Shown here in pieces: positions 23,751 through 32,765 of a stretch of 64,000 nt of DNA. Source of the DNA: DATKRB01 sp035532415. Lineage in GTDB: Bacteria > Actinomycetota > Acidimicrobiia > Acidimicrobiales > RAAP-2. Numbering within the stretch: the stretch's first letter is position 1; every line of letters begins with the position of its first letter. The notes under the pieces are model-generated. The model did not search any database. It saw only the letters and a program-made list of their open reading frames with translations, and was not told where the DNA came from. Position numbers and translations under genes: made by a program. Location: NCBI GenBank assembly GCA_035532415.1, contig DATKRB010000071.1, positions 42,481 through 106,480 on the forward strand, in the 5' to 3' direction.

Positions 23751-25088
23751 GTGCAGCAAGAACCGTTCCCGGTCCCCGAGCGGGGGCCCGCGGTGACCGA
23801 TCCCTCGGTCTCGCCGCCCGAACGGCATCTGCTCCCGCTGACCGCATCCGTCGGTGCCGACGGCTCGTTGTCGGTGGGCGGCGTCGACCTGGTCGGGCTG
23901 GCCGGGGAGCTCGGCACCCCGCTGTTCGTGTACGACGAGGCCCACCTGCGGGCGGCGTGCCGCGAGGCGGTCGAGGCCTGGGGCGACGGGGTGGCATACG
24001 CGACCAAGGCCTTCCTGTGCCGGGCGATGGCCGCGCTGGCTCACGACGAGGGCATGTGCCTCGACGTCTCGACCGGCGGGGAGATGCACGTGGCCCTCGC
24101 GGCCGGGGTGCCGCCCTCGCGTCTCGTGTTCCACGGCAACAACAAGTCCGAGGACGAGCTGGCCCGGGCCGTCGAGGTCGGGATCGGGCGGGTGGTGGTC
24201 GACTCCTTCGACGAGATCGCTCGTCTCGAGCGGCTGACCGACCGGCTAGCGGGTGACGCCCGCCTCCGGGCCCTCGTCCGGGTCACCCCGGGGGTGGAGG
24301 CGCATACCCACGAGTTCGTGCGCACCGGGCAGGAGGACACCAAGTTCGGGTTCTCGGTGGCGACGGGCGCGGCCGCAGAAGCGGCCGCCGCGCTGCGCCG
24401 GTTGCCGGGAGTGGAGCTGCTCGGTGTGCATGCGCACATCGGGAGCCAGGTCTTCGAGGTGTCGTCGTTCGAGCGCGCCGCCGAGGTGCTGGCCGGGTTC
24501 TTCCTGCCGCTCCAACTGCCCGAGCTGTGCGTGGGGGGTGGGCTGGGCGTCGCCTACGTCAACGGTGAGGTGGCACCGAGCCAGGCCGCGTGGGCGGCGG
24601 CCACGCGCGCCGCGTGCGAGCGCTCCGGGGTCGCCGCGGGGACCCGGATCACCGCCGAGCCCGGGCGCTCGATCGTGGCCACCGCGGGACTGACCTTGTA
24701 CCGCGTCGGGACCGTGAAGGCCTTGCCGGGCATCCGCACGTACGTGGCCGTGGACGGGGGCATGAGCGACAATCCGCGCCCCGTCCTGTACGGCAGCGGC
24801 TACGAGGCGTTCCTCCCGAGGGAGGTGGATGCGCCCCGGCCGCGGATCGTCCGGGTGGTCGGCAAGCACTGCGAGACGGGAGACGTCGTGGTGCCAGAGG
24901 CGAACGTCCCCGAGGACCTGGTGGTGGGGGACGTGCTCGCCACGCCGGTGACCGGCGCCTACGGCTACTCGATGGCCTCCAACTACAACAAGGTCCCCCG
25001 CCCACCGGTGGTGTTCGTCGCCGGCGGGAAGGTCCGGACGGTGGTCCGTGGGGAGGACCTCCACGACCTCCTGCATCTCGACGCGTGA
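23751..25088 (+). CDS. lysA: Diaminopimelate decarboxylase
   Basis: The last step of lysine synthesis: PLP-dependent decarboxylation of meso-diaminopimelate (445 aa). PLP lysine lies in GVAYATKAFLC. Family motifs are HGNNKSEDEL, VHAHIGSQ, EPGRSIV and CETGDV, with the substrate Tyr in YGYSMASNYN. The upstream GTG was chosen because a -10-like TATCCT lies 8 nt before it and the length then matches mycobacterial LysA; a GTG 42 nt later is possible. It is followed 40 bp later by hom, in the aspartate-pathway block. Confidence 0.94.
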   Translation: MQQEPFPVPERGPAVTDPSVSPPERHLLPLTASVGADGSLSVGGVDLVGLAGELGTPLFVYDEAHLRAACREAVEAWGDGVAYATKAFLCRAMAALAHDEGMCLDVSTGGEMHVALAAGVPPSRLVFHGNNKSEDELARAVEVGIGRVVVDSFDEIARLERLTDRLAGDARLRALVRVTPGVEAHTHEFVRTGQEDTKFGFSVATGAAAEAAAALRRLPGVELLGVHAHIGSQVFEVSSFERAAEVLAGFFLPLQLPELCVGGGLGVAYVNGEVAPSQAAWAAATRAACERSGVAAGTRITAEPGRSIVATAGLTLYRVGTVKALPGIRTYVAVDGGMSDNPRPVLYGSGYEAFLPREVDAPRPRIVRVVGKHCETGDVVVPEANVPEDLVVGDVLATPVTGAYGYSMASNYNKVPRPPVVFVAGGKVRTVVRGEDLHDLLHLDA

Positions 25089-25116
25089 CGGGCCCGGTCG
25101 GAGGAGCTCCAGACGG

Positions 25117-25122
25117 TAGCGT
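25117..25122 (+). promoter_or_regulatory. Leaderless -10 (TAGCGT) of hom
   Basis: TAGCGT, 6 nt before the GTG at 25129. It would drive hom-thrC separately from lysA. Confidence 0.5.
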
Positions 25123-25128
25123 GAACGG

Positions 25129-26451
25129 GTGATCGGCGCGCCACCTCCTGCGGCCCCCGTCCGGGTGGCGGTCCTCGGTTGCGGCAACGTGGGCGGGTCG
25201 CTCGTGGAGATGCTCCTGACCCGCAAGGACGAGATCGCCGCCCGTTCCGGCGTGACGTTGGAGCTGGCCGGCGTCGCGGTGAACGACCTGGGTCGGCACC
25301 AGGACGTGGCAGTCCCCGACGGGCTCCTGACCGACGATGCGAAGGGGCTCGTCGCCCGTGACGACGTCGACGTCGTGGTGGAGCTCATCGGGGGGCTCGA
25401 TCCCGCCCGGGCATTCGTGGAGGCGGCGCTGCGGGCCGGACGACCGGTGGTGACAGCCAACAAGACCCTGCTCGCCGACGCCGGGGCCGAGCTGGCGCTG
25501 CTGGCCGCGGCCAACGGCGTCGACCTGCTGTACGAGGCTGCGGTGGCCGGCGCGATCCCCGTCATCCGCCCGTTGCGCGAATCGCTGGTCGGAGAGCGGG
25601 TGACCAGGGTGATGGGGATCGTGAACGGCACGACGAACTTCATCCTCACCCAGATGGCCGAGGAAGGGAGCGACTACGAGGACGCCCTGTCCGAAGCCCA
25701 GCGGCTCGGCCTGGCCGAGCGTGACCCGTCGGCCGATGTCGGAGGGGCCGACGCGGCGGCGAAGGCGGCGATCCTGGCGGGCCTGGCCTTCGGGGCCGAC
25801 GTGGTGGCCGACGACGTCCCTCGCGAAGGGATCACCGGCGTGCGAGCGTCGGACGTGGCCTTTGCCGACCGCCTCGGCTACGTGGTGAAGCTCCTGGCCG
25901 TGGCCGAGTTGGTCGACGGCGGCCCGGACATCTCGGTCCGTGTCCACCCGGCCATGGTTCCCCGCTCCCATCCGCTGGCCGCGGTCCGGGGCGCGTTCAA
26001 CGCCGTGTTCGTCGAGGGTGATGCGGCCGGCGAGCTCATGCTCTACGGGCGCGGCGCGGGGGGACGGCCGTCGGCCAGCGCCGTCCTGGGCGACCTGATC
26101 GACGCGGCGCGCAACCTCCGCCAGGGTTCGCCCGCCCCCGCGCCCCGCCGCTCCCCGGGCGCCGCCGTCCGCCCGCTCGACGAGCTGCGCTCGGCGTTCT
26201 ACCTCAGCCTCGACGTGGCCGATCAGCCCGGCGTGCTGGCCCAGGTGGCCACCGTGTTCGGCGACCACGGTGTGTCGATCCGGGCGATGGAGCAGGTCGG
26301 CCTCGGGGACGAGGCCCGCCTCATCTTCCTGACCCACGTCGCCCGTGAGGGGGACGTGCAGGCGACGATCACCGAATTGGGAGATCTGCCCGCGGTCGAC
26401 CGGGTGGGCGGCGTGCTGCGGGTCATCGGTCCCGAGGACGGAGCGACGTGA
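25129..26451 (+). CDS. hom: Homoserine dehydrogenase with ACT domain
   Basis: Reduces aspartate semialdehyde to homoserine (440 aa). The N-terminal Rossmann motif is VAVLGCGNVGGSL. The catalytic domain has TANKTLLA, EAAVAGAIPVIRPLRESL, GIVNGTTNFIL and DPSADVGGADAAAKAAIL. A C-terminal ACT domain (about 350-435, FYLSLDVADQPGVLAQVATVFGDHGVS) is the usual site for threonine feedback. It overlaps thrC by 4 nt (ATGA), so translation is coupled. In mycobacteria thrB follows thrC; here it does not. Confidence 0.95.
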   Translation: MIGAPPPAAPVRVAVLGCGNVGGSLVEMLLTRKDEIAARSGVTLELAGVAVNDLGRHQDVAVPDGLLTDDAKGLVARDDVDVVVELIGGLDPARAFVEAALRAGRPVVTANKTLLADAGAELALLAAANGVDLLYEAAVAGAIPVIRPLRESLVGERVTRVMGIVNGTTNFILTQMAEEGSDYEDALSEAQRLGLAERDPSADVGGADAAAKAAILAGLAFGADVVADDVPREGITGVRASDVAFADRLGYVVKLLAVAELVDGGPDISVRVHPAMVPRSHPLAAVRGAFNAVFVEGDAAGELMLYGRGAGGRPSASAVLGDLIDAARNLRQGSPAPAPRRSPGAAVRPLDELRSAFYLSLDVADQPGVLAQVATVFGDHGVSIRAMEQVGLGDEARLIFLTHVAREGDVQATITELGDLPAVDRVGGVLRVIGPEDGAT

Positions 26452-27491
26452 TGATCGGGTGGGCGGGGGTGGTGGAGGAGTACCGGGCGTTCCTGCCGGT
26501 CGACGACGATTCCCCGGTGGTGACGCTGCTCGAGGGCGGGACGCCTCTCGTCCCCGCCCCGAGGCTCTCCGAGCGGCTCGGGGCCCGGGTCTGGCTGAAG
26601 GTCGAGGGGGCCAACCCGACCGGTTCCTTTAAGGACCGCGGGATGACCATGGCCATCTCCAAGGCGGTGGAGGACGGGGCGAAGGCGGTCGTCTGCGCGT
26701 CCACCGGCAACACGTCCGCCTCGGCCGCCGCCTACTCGGCCCGGGCCGGGCTCGCTTGCGTGGTGCTCATCCCCGAGGGCCATATCGCCCTCGGCAAACT
26801 GGCCCAGGCGCTGGTGCACGGCGCCCGGGTGCTGCAGGTCCGGGGGAATTTCGACCAGGCCCTGGCCATCGTGAGGGAGCTACCGAGCAGGGCGCCGGTC
26901 ACCGTCGTCAATTCGGTGAACCCGTACCGGATCGAAGGGCAGAAGACCGGGGCCTTCGAGATCGTCGACGTCCTCGGAGACGCTCCCGACGTGCACTGCA
27001 TCCCCGTCGGGAACGCCGGCAACATCACCGCCTACTGGCGGGGCTACTGCGAGTACAAGGAGGCCGGTCGATCGACCAAGTTGCCGCGCATGCTCGGGTT
27101 TCAGGCGGCCGGAGCCGCACCCATCGTGCTCGGTCACCCGGTGGAGGAGCCCGAGACGGTGGCCACGGCGATCCGGATCGGTAATCCGGCCAGCTGGACC
27201 TCGGCGACCGCGGCGGCGAGCGAGTCGGGGGGGGCGATCGCCGCGGTGACCGACGAGGAGATCCTGGCCGCCTACCGGTTCCTGGCCCAGCGGGAGTCCG
27301 TGTTCTGCGAAGCGGCTTCGGCGGCCTCGGTCGCCGGTCTCATGGCAACCGGGGTGCCCGAGGGGTCCACCGTGGTCTGCGTCCTGACGGGTCACGGCCT
27401 GAAGGACCCGGACCTGGCCATCACCCAGATCACCGTGCCGGCGGTCGTCGACCCGGACCTCGGGTCCATCCTGGCCGTCCTCGACCTTTAG
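26448..27491 (+). CDS. thrC: Threonine synthase
   Basis: A PLP enzyme converting O-phosphohomoserine to threonine (347 aa, the short plant/actinobacterial-type form). The PLP lysine is in NPTGSFKDRGMT, and the phosphate-binding loop is ASTGNTSASAAAYS. IPVGNAGNITAYW and VCVLTGHGLKDPD also fit. It overlaps hom by 4 nt. The missing homoserine kinase (thrB) must lie elsewhere in the genome. Confidence 0.95.
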   Translation: MMIGWAGVVEEYRAFLPVDDDSPVVTLLEGGTPLVPAPRLSERLGARVWLKVEGANPTGSFKDRGMTMAISKAVEDGAKAVVCASTGNTSASAAAYSARAGLACVVLIPEGHIALGKLAQALVHGARVLQVRGNFDQALAIVRELPSRAPVTVVNSVNPYRIEGQKTGAFEIVDVLGDAPDVHCIPVGNAGNITAYWRGYCEYKEAGRSTKLPRMLGFQAAGAAPIVLGHPVEEPETVATAIRIGNPASWTSATAAASESGGAIAAVTDEEILAAYRFLAQRESVFCEAASAASVAGLMATGVPEGSTVVCVLTGHGLKDPDLAITQITVPAVVDPDLGSILAVLDL

Positions 27492-27802
27492 TCGTGACGG
27501 CGAGTCGTGACGGCGCCTCGTGACGGCACCTCCCTCGCCGAGCGGGACCGTCCGCGCCACGCGCGGAGCGGGATGGTTGCCCGCGAGGTGCGGAGCGGCT
27601 AGCATTAGTGAATCCCACCGGCGCTTCGGAGCGCATGCCGAGGATCGAGAACGGTCAGAGCCGTGAACGGTCAGAGCACGGTGCCGTTGGCGGTGGTGAT
27701 GGGGCGGACTGGCTCGACGCAGGTTCCTCTCCTACTTCCTGTTTCCCGCATCGTGTGGCGATGGCCACACGCCCTGCGGACCTCTATGAGATGAGGAGGC
27801 CG
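27492..27802 (+). other. Gene-free rho leader region
   Basis: A 311-bp gap between thrC and rho. Just after thrC there are three near-copies of TCGTGACGGC. The rest could be a long rho 5' leader, which in other bacteria mediates autoregulation, but no clear hairpin plus T-tract was found. The frame is open through part of it, yet the peptide looks random and the better ribosome site is at the rho ATG. Confidence 0.5.
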
Positions 27803-29686
27803 ATGACTGCGGAACAGCAGCTCGAGCGGTCCGTGCTCGAGGGCAAAGAACGTGATGAGCTCAGCGCCATCGCCCAGGCGATGTCGCTGAGGACCACCAC
27901 TCGGACGAAGAAGGCAGACATCATCGATCGGATCCTCGAGGCGACCGGCGTGATCCCCGGCGAAGCGACCGGCAACGGATCGGTCGCGACAGCGGTCCCC
28001 GCGAGGAGCGGCACCCGGGCCGGGAACGGCGACGACCACGAGGCGGGCGCCGACGGCGCACCCGCGCCGAACGCCGCCCGGGCCACCGGTACCAGGTCCG
28101 CGGGACGGCGGCCCCGGGCGGTCGCGCCCGAGGCGGGCGCGACCGGCACCGGCACCGGCACCGGGGTTCCCGGCGAGATCACGTCCGCGGTGGCCGGCAA
28201 CGGGCACGCGGATGCCCGACCGGTCCTCGGGGAGGGCGAGCAGGCCGAACCCGGGCCGACGGCATCGCCGGCCGGGCTGGGTGTCCCGGCAGAGAGCCGT
28301 GAGCAGGGCGGTCCGGGCAACCAGGTCGGTCCGGGCAACCAGGGCGGTCCGGGCAACCAGGTCGGTCCGGGCAACCAGGGCGGTCCGGGCAACCAGCACC
28401 GCCAGCAGGGTCGTGGCAACGTGGGCAACCAGCAGGGCGGGCTCGACACCGCGAACCGCAGAGGTCGCCGCCGCCGGGGCCGTGAGCGGGTGGCGGGCGG
28501 TGAGCGCGAGCTGCAGGGGGGTGCCAACCAGGAATCGCCCTACCAGGGCGATCTGGTGGAGGTCCGGGGACTGCTCGACCTCCGTGACGAAGGCTACGGC
28601 TTCCTCCGTTGCGACGGTTATCTCCCGTCGGGCAAGGACGTGTACGTCTCGATCAGCCAGGCCCGCCGGTTCGCCCTGCGCAAGGGCGACTATGTCGAAG
28701 GGGCCTGCCGGCCCGCGTCCAACAACGAGAAGTACCCGGCGCTGCTCCGGATCGACTCGGTCTCGGGCCTCGACCCGGAGGCGGCGCGGGCACGGCCCCG
28801 CTTCGAAGACCTGACCCCGCTGTTCCCCGACTCCAAGCTCAACCTCGAGATGCCCGGTGACAAGGACAACGTCACGGCACGCATCGTCGATCTGCTCTCA
28901 CCCGTCGGCAAGGGCCAGCGTGGGCTCATCGTGTCGCCGCCCAAGGCCGGCAAGACCACCGTCATGAAACAGATCGCCCATTCCATCGAGGCGAACAACC
29001 CCGAGGTCCACCTGATGGTCCTGCTGGTCGACGAGCGGCCCGAAGAGGTGACCGACATGCGCCGCTCGGTGAAGGGCGAGGTGGTGGCCTCGACGTTCGA
29101 CCGGCCCGCCGACGAGCACACGGTGGTCGCCGAGCTGGCAATCGAGCGTGCCAAGCGGCTCGTCGAGATGGGCAAGGACGTCGTCATCATCCTCGACGGC
29201 ATCACCAGGCTGGCCCGGGCCTACAACCTGGCGGCACCGGCGACGGGCCGGATCATGTCCGGCGGCGTGGACTCGGGTGCGCTCTACCCGCCGAAGAAGT
29301 TCTTCGGCGCGGCGCGGAACATCGAAGAGGGCGGCTCGCTGACCATCCTGGCGACGGCGCTGGTGGAGACCGGCTCCAAGATGGACGAGGTCATCTTCGA
29401 GGAGTTCAAGGGGACGGGCAACATGGAGCTCCGCCTCGACCGGCGGCTCGCCGAACGGCGGCTCTACCCTTCGATCGACGTCAACGCCAGCTCCACGCGG
29501 CACGAGGAGCTCCTGTTCGACCGGGGCCAGCTCCAGCAGGTCTGGAAGCTGCGCCGGGTCCTCAATGCGTTGGCCAGCGACGGGAACGCCGCTTCGGGGC
29601 TCGAACTGCTGATGGACAAGATCCGCAGCACCCGCAGCAACGATGAATTCCTGGCCGAGATCGCCAAGGGCCCGACACTGAACTAG
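27803..29686 (+). CDS. rho: Transcription termination factor Rho, with long N-terminal insert
   Basis: A hexameric RNA helicase ending transcription (627 aa). A Rho_N helix domain (about 10-50, KKADIIDRILEATG) is followed by a disordered insert of about 200 residues, rich in Gly, Pro, Ala and Arg and including five PGNQ repeats. Next come the RNA-binding cold-shock domain (LLDLRDEGYGFLR...DVYVSISQARRF) and the ATPase core with Walker A PPKAGKTT, LLVDERPEEVTDMRR, IILDGITRLARAYN and SGGVDSGALYPPKKFFGAARN. Such inserts are known in actinobacterial Rho, where they add RNA affinity. The ATG at 27803 is chosen for GAGGAGG just upstream. Confidence 0.95.
   Translation: MTAEQQLERSVLEGKERDELSAIAQAMSLRTTTRTKKADIIDRILEATGVIPGEATGNGSVATAVPARSGTRAGNGDDHEAGADGAPAPNAARATGTRSAGRRPRAVAPEAGATGTGTGTGVPGEITSAVAGNGHADARPVLGEGEQAEPGPTASPAGLGVPAESREQGGPGNQVGPGNQGGPGNQVGPGNQGGPGNQHRQQGRGNVGNQQGGLDTANRRGRRRRGRERVAGGERELQGGANQESPYQGDLVEVRGLLDLRDEGYGFLRCDGYLPSGKDVYVSISQARRFALRKGDYVEGACRPASNNEKYPALLRIDSVSGLDPEAARARPRFEDLTPLFPDSKLNLEMPGDKDNVTARIVDLLSPVGKGQRGLIVSPPKAGKTTVMKQIAHSIEANNPEVHLMVLLVDERPEEVTDMRRSVKGEVVASTFDRPADEHTVVAELAIERAKRLVEMGKDVVIILDGITRLARAYNLAAPATGRIMSGGVDSGALYPPKKFFGAARNIEEGGSLTILATALVETGSKMDEVIFEEFKGTGNMELRLDRRLAERRLYPSIDVNASSTRHEELLFDRGQLQQVWKLRRVLNALASDGNAASGLELLMDKIRSTRSNDEFLAEIAKGPTLN
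28307..28396 (+). repeat. Five 18-bp tandem repeats inside rho
   Basis: Five in-frame copies of GKC-GGT-CCG-GGC-AAC-CAG coding for (G/V)GPGNQ, alternating GGC and GTC as first codon. This points to duplication in pairs. It lies in the disordered insert, so copy number may vary between strains. Confidence 0.92.
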
Positions 29687-29737
29687 CCGGCGCCGGCGCC
29701 CGGGGGGACCAGGGAATAACGCGACCCCGTCCAGCCT

Positions 29738-29743
29738 TATAGT
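29738..29743 (+). promoter_or_regulatory. -10 box (TATAGT) of rpmE
   Basis: TATAGT, about 34 nt before the rpmE ATG, which has a short leader with CGGAG near the start. No convincing -35 is visible. Confidence 0.45.
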
Positions 29744-29777
29744 GGGCGGTCACCACCGAGCACTCGGAGCGAATTCG

Positions 29778-30020
29778 ATGAAGGCAGACATCCATCCCCA
29801 GTACGCAGAGGCCACGGTCCGGTGCTCGTGCGGCAATACGTTCAGTACCCGCTCGACCAAGCCCGACCTGCACGTGGAGCTGTGCAACGAGTGCCACCCC
29901 TTCTTCACCGGCAAGCAGAAGCTGGTGGACTCCGGCGGCCGGGTCGAGCGTTTTCAGCGCCGGTACGGCGAGCGAGGGACCAAGGCCAAGGCCCGTCCCG
30001 CCCGTAGCGCCAAGGACTGA
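29778..30020 (+). CDS. rpmE: 50S ribosomal protein bL31 (zinc-binding form)
   Basis: An 80-residue ribosomal protein of the large subunit. Start MKADIHPQYAEATVRCSCGNTF, then ELCNECHPFFTGKQKLVDSGGRVERF, are diagnostic. Cysteines at RCSCG and CNEC form the C+ zinc ribbon. It sits between rho and prfA, as in M. tuberculosis. A GC-rich perfect hairpin follows 10 nt after its stop. Confidence 0.97.
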   Translation: MKADIHPQYAEATVRCSCGNTFSTRSTKPDLHVELCNECHPFFTGKQKLVDSGGRVERFQRRYGERGTKAKARPARSAKD

Positions 30021-30029
30021 CGGCCACGC

Positions 30030-30051
30030 GCCGCCGGGCGTGCCCGGCGGC
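30030..30051 (+). terminator. GC-rich hairpin after rpmE
   Basis: Arms GCCGCCGGGC and GCCCGGCGGC pair perfectly over 10 bp around a 2-nt loop, 10 nt after the rpmE stop and just before the prfA -10 box. There is no T-tract, as is common for actinobacterial terminators, so function is plausible but not certain. Confidence 0.6.
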
Positions 30052-30056
30052 TCGCA

Positions 30057-30062
30057 TAGCCT
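30057..30062 (+). promoter_or_regulatory. Leaderless -10 (TAGCCT) of prfA
   Basis: TAGCCT, 6 nt before the GTG at 30069 and directly behind the rpmE hairpin. Confidence 0.5.
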
Positions 30063-30068
30063 CGCAGT

Positions 30069-31148
30069 GTGCTGAAGGACCGTCTCGCCGCGCTCGAGAA
30101 GGAATTCGTCGAGGTGGAGAGTGCCTTGGCGGACCCGGCAATCTCCGCGGACCCCGTTCGCCTGCGCGAGCTGTCCATCCGCCACAAGGAGCTCGGTGAG
30201 GTCGTCGGCGCCTGGCGGGAGCTCGGGAAGGCCCGGGCCGACCTGCAGGCGGCTCGCGAGCTGCAGGAGAGCGCCACCGGCGACGATCGCGAGTTGCTGC
30301 GGTCGGAGGTGGAGGCGGCCGAGGCCGACATCGCGGCGCTGAACGTCCGGCTTCCCGCCCTGCTCCTCCCGAAGGACCCCAACGACGGCCGGAACGTGAT
30401 CGTCGAGATCCGCGGGGCCGAGGGAGGCGAGGAGGCCAACCTCTTCGCCCGCGACCTCTTCGACATGTACCTGCGGTACGCCGCGTCGCGAGGGTGGAAG
30501 GCCGAAGTGCTGTCGGAGGACGCCTCCGAGCGCGACGGCCTGAACGAGGCGGTGCTGGTCGTGAAGGGACGGGACGCCTGGCGGAGGCTCGAGCACGAAG
30601 CCGGACCCCACCGGGTTCAGCGGGTGCCGGTGACCGAGTCGAAGGGCCGCGTGCACACGTCGTCCGCCACCGTGACGGTCCTGCCCGAGGCGGAGGAAGT
30701 GGACGTGGCCATCGACCCGAGCGACCTGAAGATCGACGTCTACCGTTCGACGGGCCCGGGCGGTCAGTCGGTCAACACGACCGACTCGGCGGTTCGGATC
30801 ACCCACCTCCCGACCGGCACCGTCGTGGCGATGCAGGACGAGAAGAGCCAGATCCAGAACAGGGCGAAGGCGATGGTGGTGCTGCGCTCGCGCCTCTTGA
30901 AGGCCGAGCAGGACCGCCGGGCGGCCGAGCTCGCCACCCAGCGCCGGAGCCAGGTCGGCGGGGGTGGGCGTTCGGAGAAGGTCCGCACCTACAACTTCCG
31001 GGAGAACCGCGTCACCGACCATCGGGTGAACCTCACGCTCCACAAGCTCGACCAGGTGCTCGCCGGTGATCTCGACGATCTGACCGACGCGCTGATGGCG
31101 GACAAGCGGTCCCGTCAGCTGGCCGGGGAGGACGGGATCGAGGCGTGA
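30069..31148 (+). CDS. prfA: Peptide chain release factor 1
   Basis: Ends translation at UAA and UAG codons (359 aa). The catalytic GGQ loop is STGPGGQSVNTTDSAVR, followed by QDEKSQIQNRAKAM. EIRGAEGGEEANLF and HRVQRVPVTESKGRVHTS precede it. It overlaps prmC, which encodes the enzyme that methylates the GGQ glutamine, by 4 nt (GTGA), so the pair is translationally coupled. Confidence 0.97.
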   Translation: MLKDRLAALEKEFVEVESALADPAISADPVRLRELSIRHKELGEVVGAWRELGKARADLQAARELQESATGDDRELLRSEVEAAEADIAALNVRLPALLLPKDPNDGRNVIVEIRGAEGGEEANLFARDLFDMYLRYAASRGWKAEVLSEDASERDGLNEAVLVVKGRDAWRRLEHEAGPHRVQRVPVTESKGRVHTSSATVTVLPEAEEVDVAIDPSDLKIDVYRSTGPGGQSVNTTDSAVRITHLPTGTVVAMQDEKSQIQNRAKAMVVLRSRLLKAEQDRRAAELATQRRSQVGGGGRSEKVRTYNFRENRVTDHRVNLTLHKLDQVLAGDLDDLTDALMADKRSRQLAGEDGIEA

Positions 31149-32011
31149 CCTGGCTGGAGGTCCGGCGGGAGCTGGCGACCGAGCTGGGTTCGGATGCCGA
31201 GGCGCGGTGGCTGATCGAAGAGGTGTTCGACCGCCACCCCGACGCCACCTCCGAGCACCGCCTGTTCGAGCTGCGGGCGCTGGTCGACCGCCGGCTGGCC
31301 GGAGTGCCCCTGCAGTACGTGATCGGCCACTGGTCGTTCCGCACGCTCGACCTGGTGGTCGATCCTCGCGTCCTCATTCCCCGCCCCGAGACCGAGCAGG
31401 TCGTTGAGGTGGCCCTGGCCGAGCTCCGACGGTCGGCCCGTGACCGGCCCGATCCGGTCTTGGTCGACCTCGGGACCGGATCGGGAGCCGTCGCGCTGTC
31501 CCTGGCGGTGGAGGGCCAGGCGGCGTTCCCGCGGCTGCAGGTGTGGGCCACCGACGCCGACGAGGACGCACTGGCCGTGGCGGCGCTCAACCGGGTCCGG
31601 GTGGGTGCCGGCGATCCTCGGGCGGCCGAGCGGGTGGTCCTGCGCCGGGGAAGCTGGTGGCACTCGTTGCCCGCCTCCCTGCAGGGTGCGCTCGACCTGG
31701 TGGTGTGCAATCCGCCCTATGTGGGAGAGGGCGAGTGGGCGGAGCTCGACGCCGAGGTCCGGTTGGAGCCGTACCGGGCCCTCGTCGCCCGCGACGGCCT
31801 GGGTGGGATCCCCGGCATGGCCGAGGTGGAGGCGGTCCTCGCCGGTGCGCCCGACTGGCTCGCCCCTGCGGGGGCCCTGGTGGTGGAGATCGCTCCGCAC
31901 CAGTCGGCGGCCGCGATCGCCGCCGCCCGGCGCGCCGGTCTCCGCAGCCCCCGGGTGGAGCGCGACCTCGCCGCGCGTGAACGGGTGCTCGTGGCCGAGA
32001 GCCCCCGGTGA
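31145..32011 (+). CDS. prmC: Release factor glutamine methyltransferase
   Basis: Methylates the glutamine of the GGQ loop of release factors with SAM (288 aa; also called HemK). An N-terminal helical domain precedes a Rossmann methyltransferase with LIPRPETEQVVE, VDLGTGSGAVALSLA and the catalytic motif VVCNPPYVGEGEW. The GTG start lies in a GTGA overlap with prfA, and its stop overlaps the next gene in the same way. Confidence 0.95.
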   Translation: MTWLEVRRELATELGSDAEARWLIEEVFDRHPDATSEHRLFELRALVDRRLAGVPLQYVIGHWSFRTLDLVVDPRVLIPRPETEQVVEVALAELRRSARDRPDPVLVDLGTGSGAVALSLAVEGQAAFPRLQVWATDADEDALAVAALNRVRVGAGDPRAAERVVLRRGSWWHSLPASLQGALDLVVCNPPYVGEGEWAELDAEVRLEPYRALVARDGLGGIPGMAEVEAVLAGAPDWLAPAGALVVEIAPHQSAAAIAAARRAGLRSPRVERDLAARERVLVAESPR

Positions 32012-32700
32012 CGCAGCGGGACCCGGTGCGGGTGGTGCCCGCCCGCGGCGCGGCCGGCGTCGCGGCTGCGGCAGCCGCCCTCGAGGCGGGTGGCCTGATC
32101 GCCCTCCCGACGGACACGGTGTACGGCCTGGCCGCGCGGGTCGACCGTCCCCGGGCGCTGGCCGCGATCTTCGTCGCCAAAGGGAGGCCCGCCGGCCTGG
32201 CGCTGCCCGTCCTCGTCGGCCGCTGGCGCCAGGTCCACGCGGTGGCCGCCGAGTGGCCCCGCTCCGCGTCGATGCTGGCGGCTCGCTTCTGGCCGGGACC
32301 CCTCACCGTGGTCGTGCCGGCCCGGCCCGAGATCGGGCGGGCCCTCGGAGGCGACGGCACCACCGTGGGAGTCCGCCGTCCTGCTCACCGTTTCGTCCGA
32401 GCGCTGTGCATCGCCGCCGGGCCCCTGGCGGTGACGAGCGCGAACCGCCACGGCCAGCCGCCGTGCGTCACCGTCGAAGAGGTGCTCGCGGCCTTCGCCG
32501 AGCCCGCAGGCCCCGGGGGCCCCGGGTCGGCGGCGGCGTGCGAAGGGAGCCCGGCCCCGCCGGGCGCGCTGTCGCTGGTGGTGGACGGCGGCAGGTGCGA
32601 CGGCCTCCCCTCCACCGTGGTCGACTGCACCCGGCCGTCACCCCGCTGCCTCCGCGAGGGTGCGGTGCCCTGGGCCTGGGTGGAGGCCGCGGCACGCTGA
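32008..32700 (+). CDS. tsaC: L-threonylcarbamoyladenylate synthase (Sua5/YrdC family)
   Basis: Makes threonylcarbamoyl-AMP for the t6A37 modification of tRNAs (230 aa; TsaC-type, without the extra Sua5 domain). Motifs are GLIALPTDTVYGLAARV, FVAKGRP, FWPGPLTVVVPA, VGVRRPAH and VTSANRHGQP. A Gly/Pro/Ala-rich stretch sits near residue 170. It overlaps prmC by 4 nt. Position matches M. tuberculosis Rv1301. Confidence 0.92.
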   Translation: MTQRDPVRVVPARGAAGVAAAAAALEAGGLIALPTDTVYGLAARVDRPRALAAIFVAKGRPAGLALPVLVGRWRQVHAVAAEWPRSASMLAARFWPGPLTVVVPARPEIGRALGGDGTTVGVRRPAHRFVRALCIAAGPLAVTSANRHGQPPCVTVEEVLAAFAEPAGPGGPGSAAACEGSPAPPGALSLVVDGGRCDGLPSTVVDCTRPSPRCLREGAVPWAWVEAAAR

Positions 32701-32752
32701 GCCGGGCGGTCCCCGGGAGTGCCACGGGCCCGGGTGGGCTCCTCGGGGTCGG

Positions 32753-32758
32753 TACACT
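32753..32758 (+). promoter_or_regulatory. Leaderless -10 (TACACT) of rpiB
   Basis: TACACT, 7 nt before the rpiB ATG at 32766; it would start an rpiB-glyA transcript. Confidence 0.5.
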
Positions 32759-32765
32759 CGGCCCC

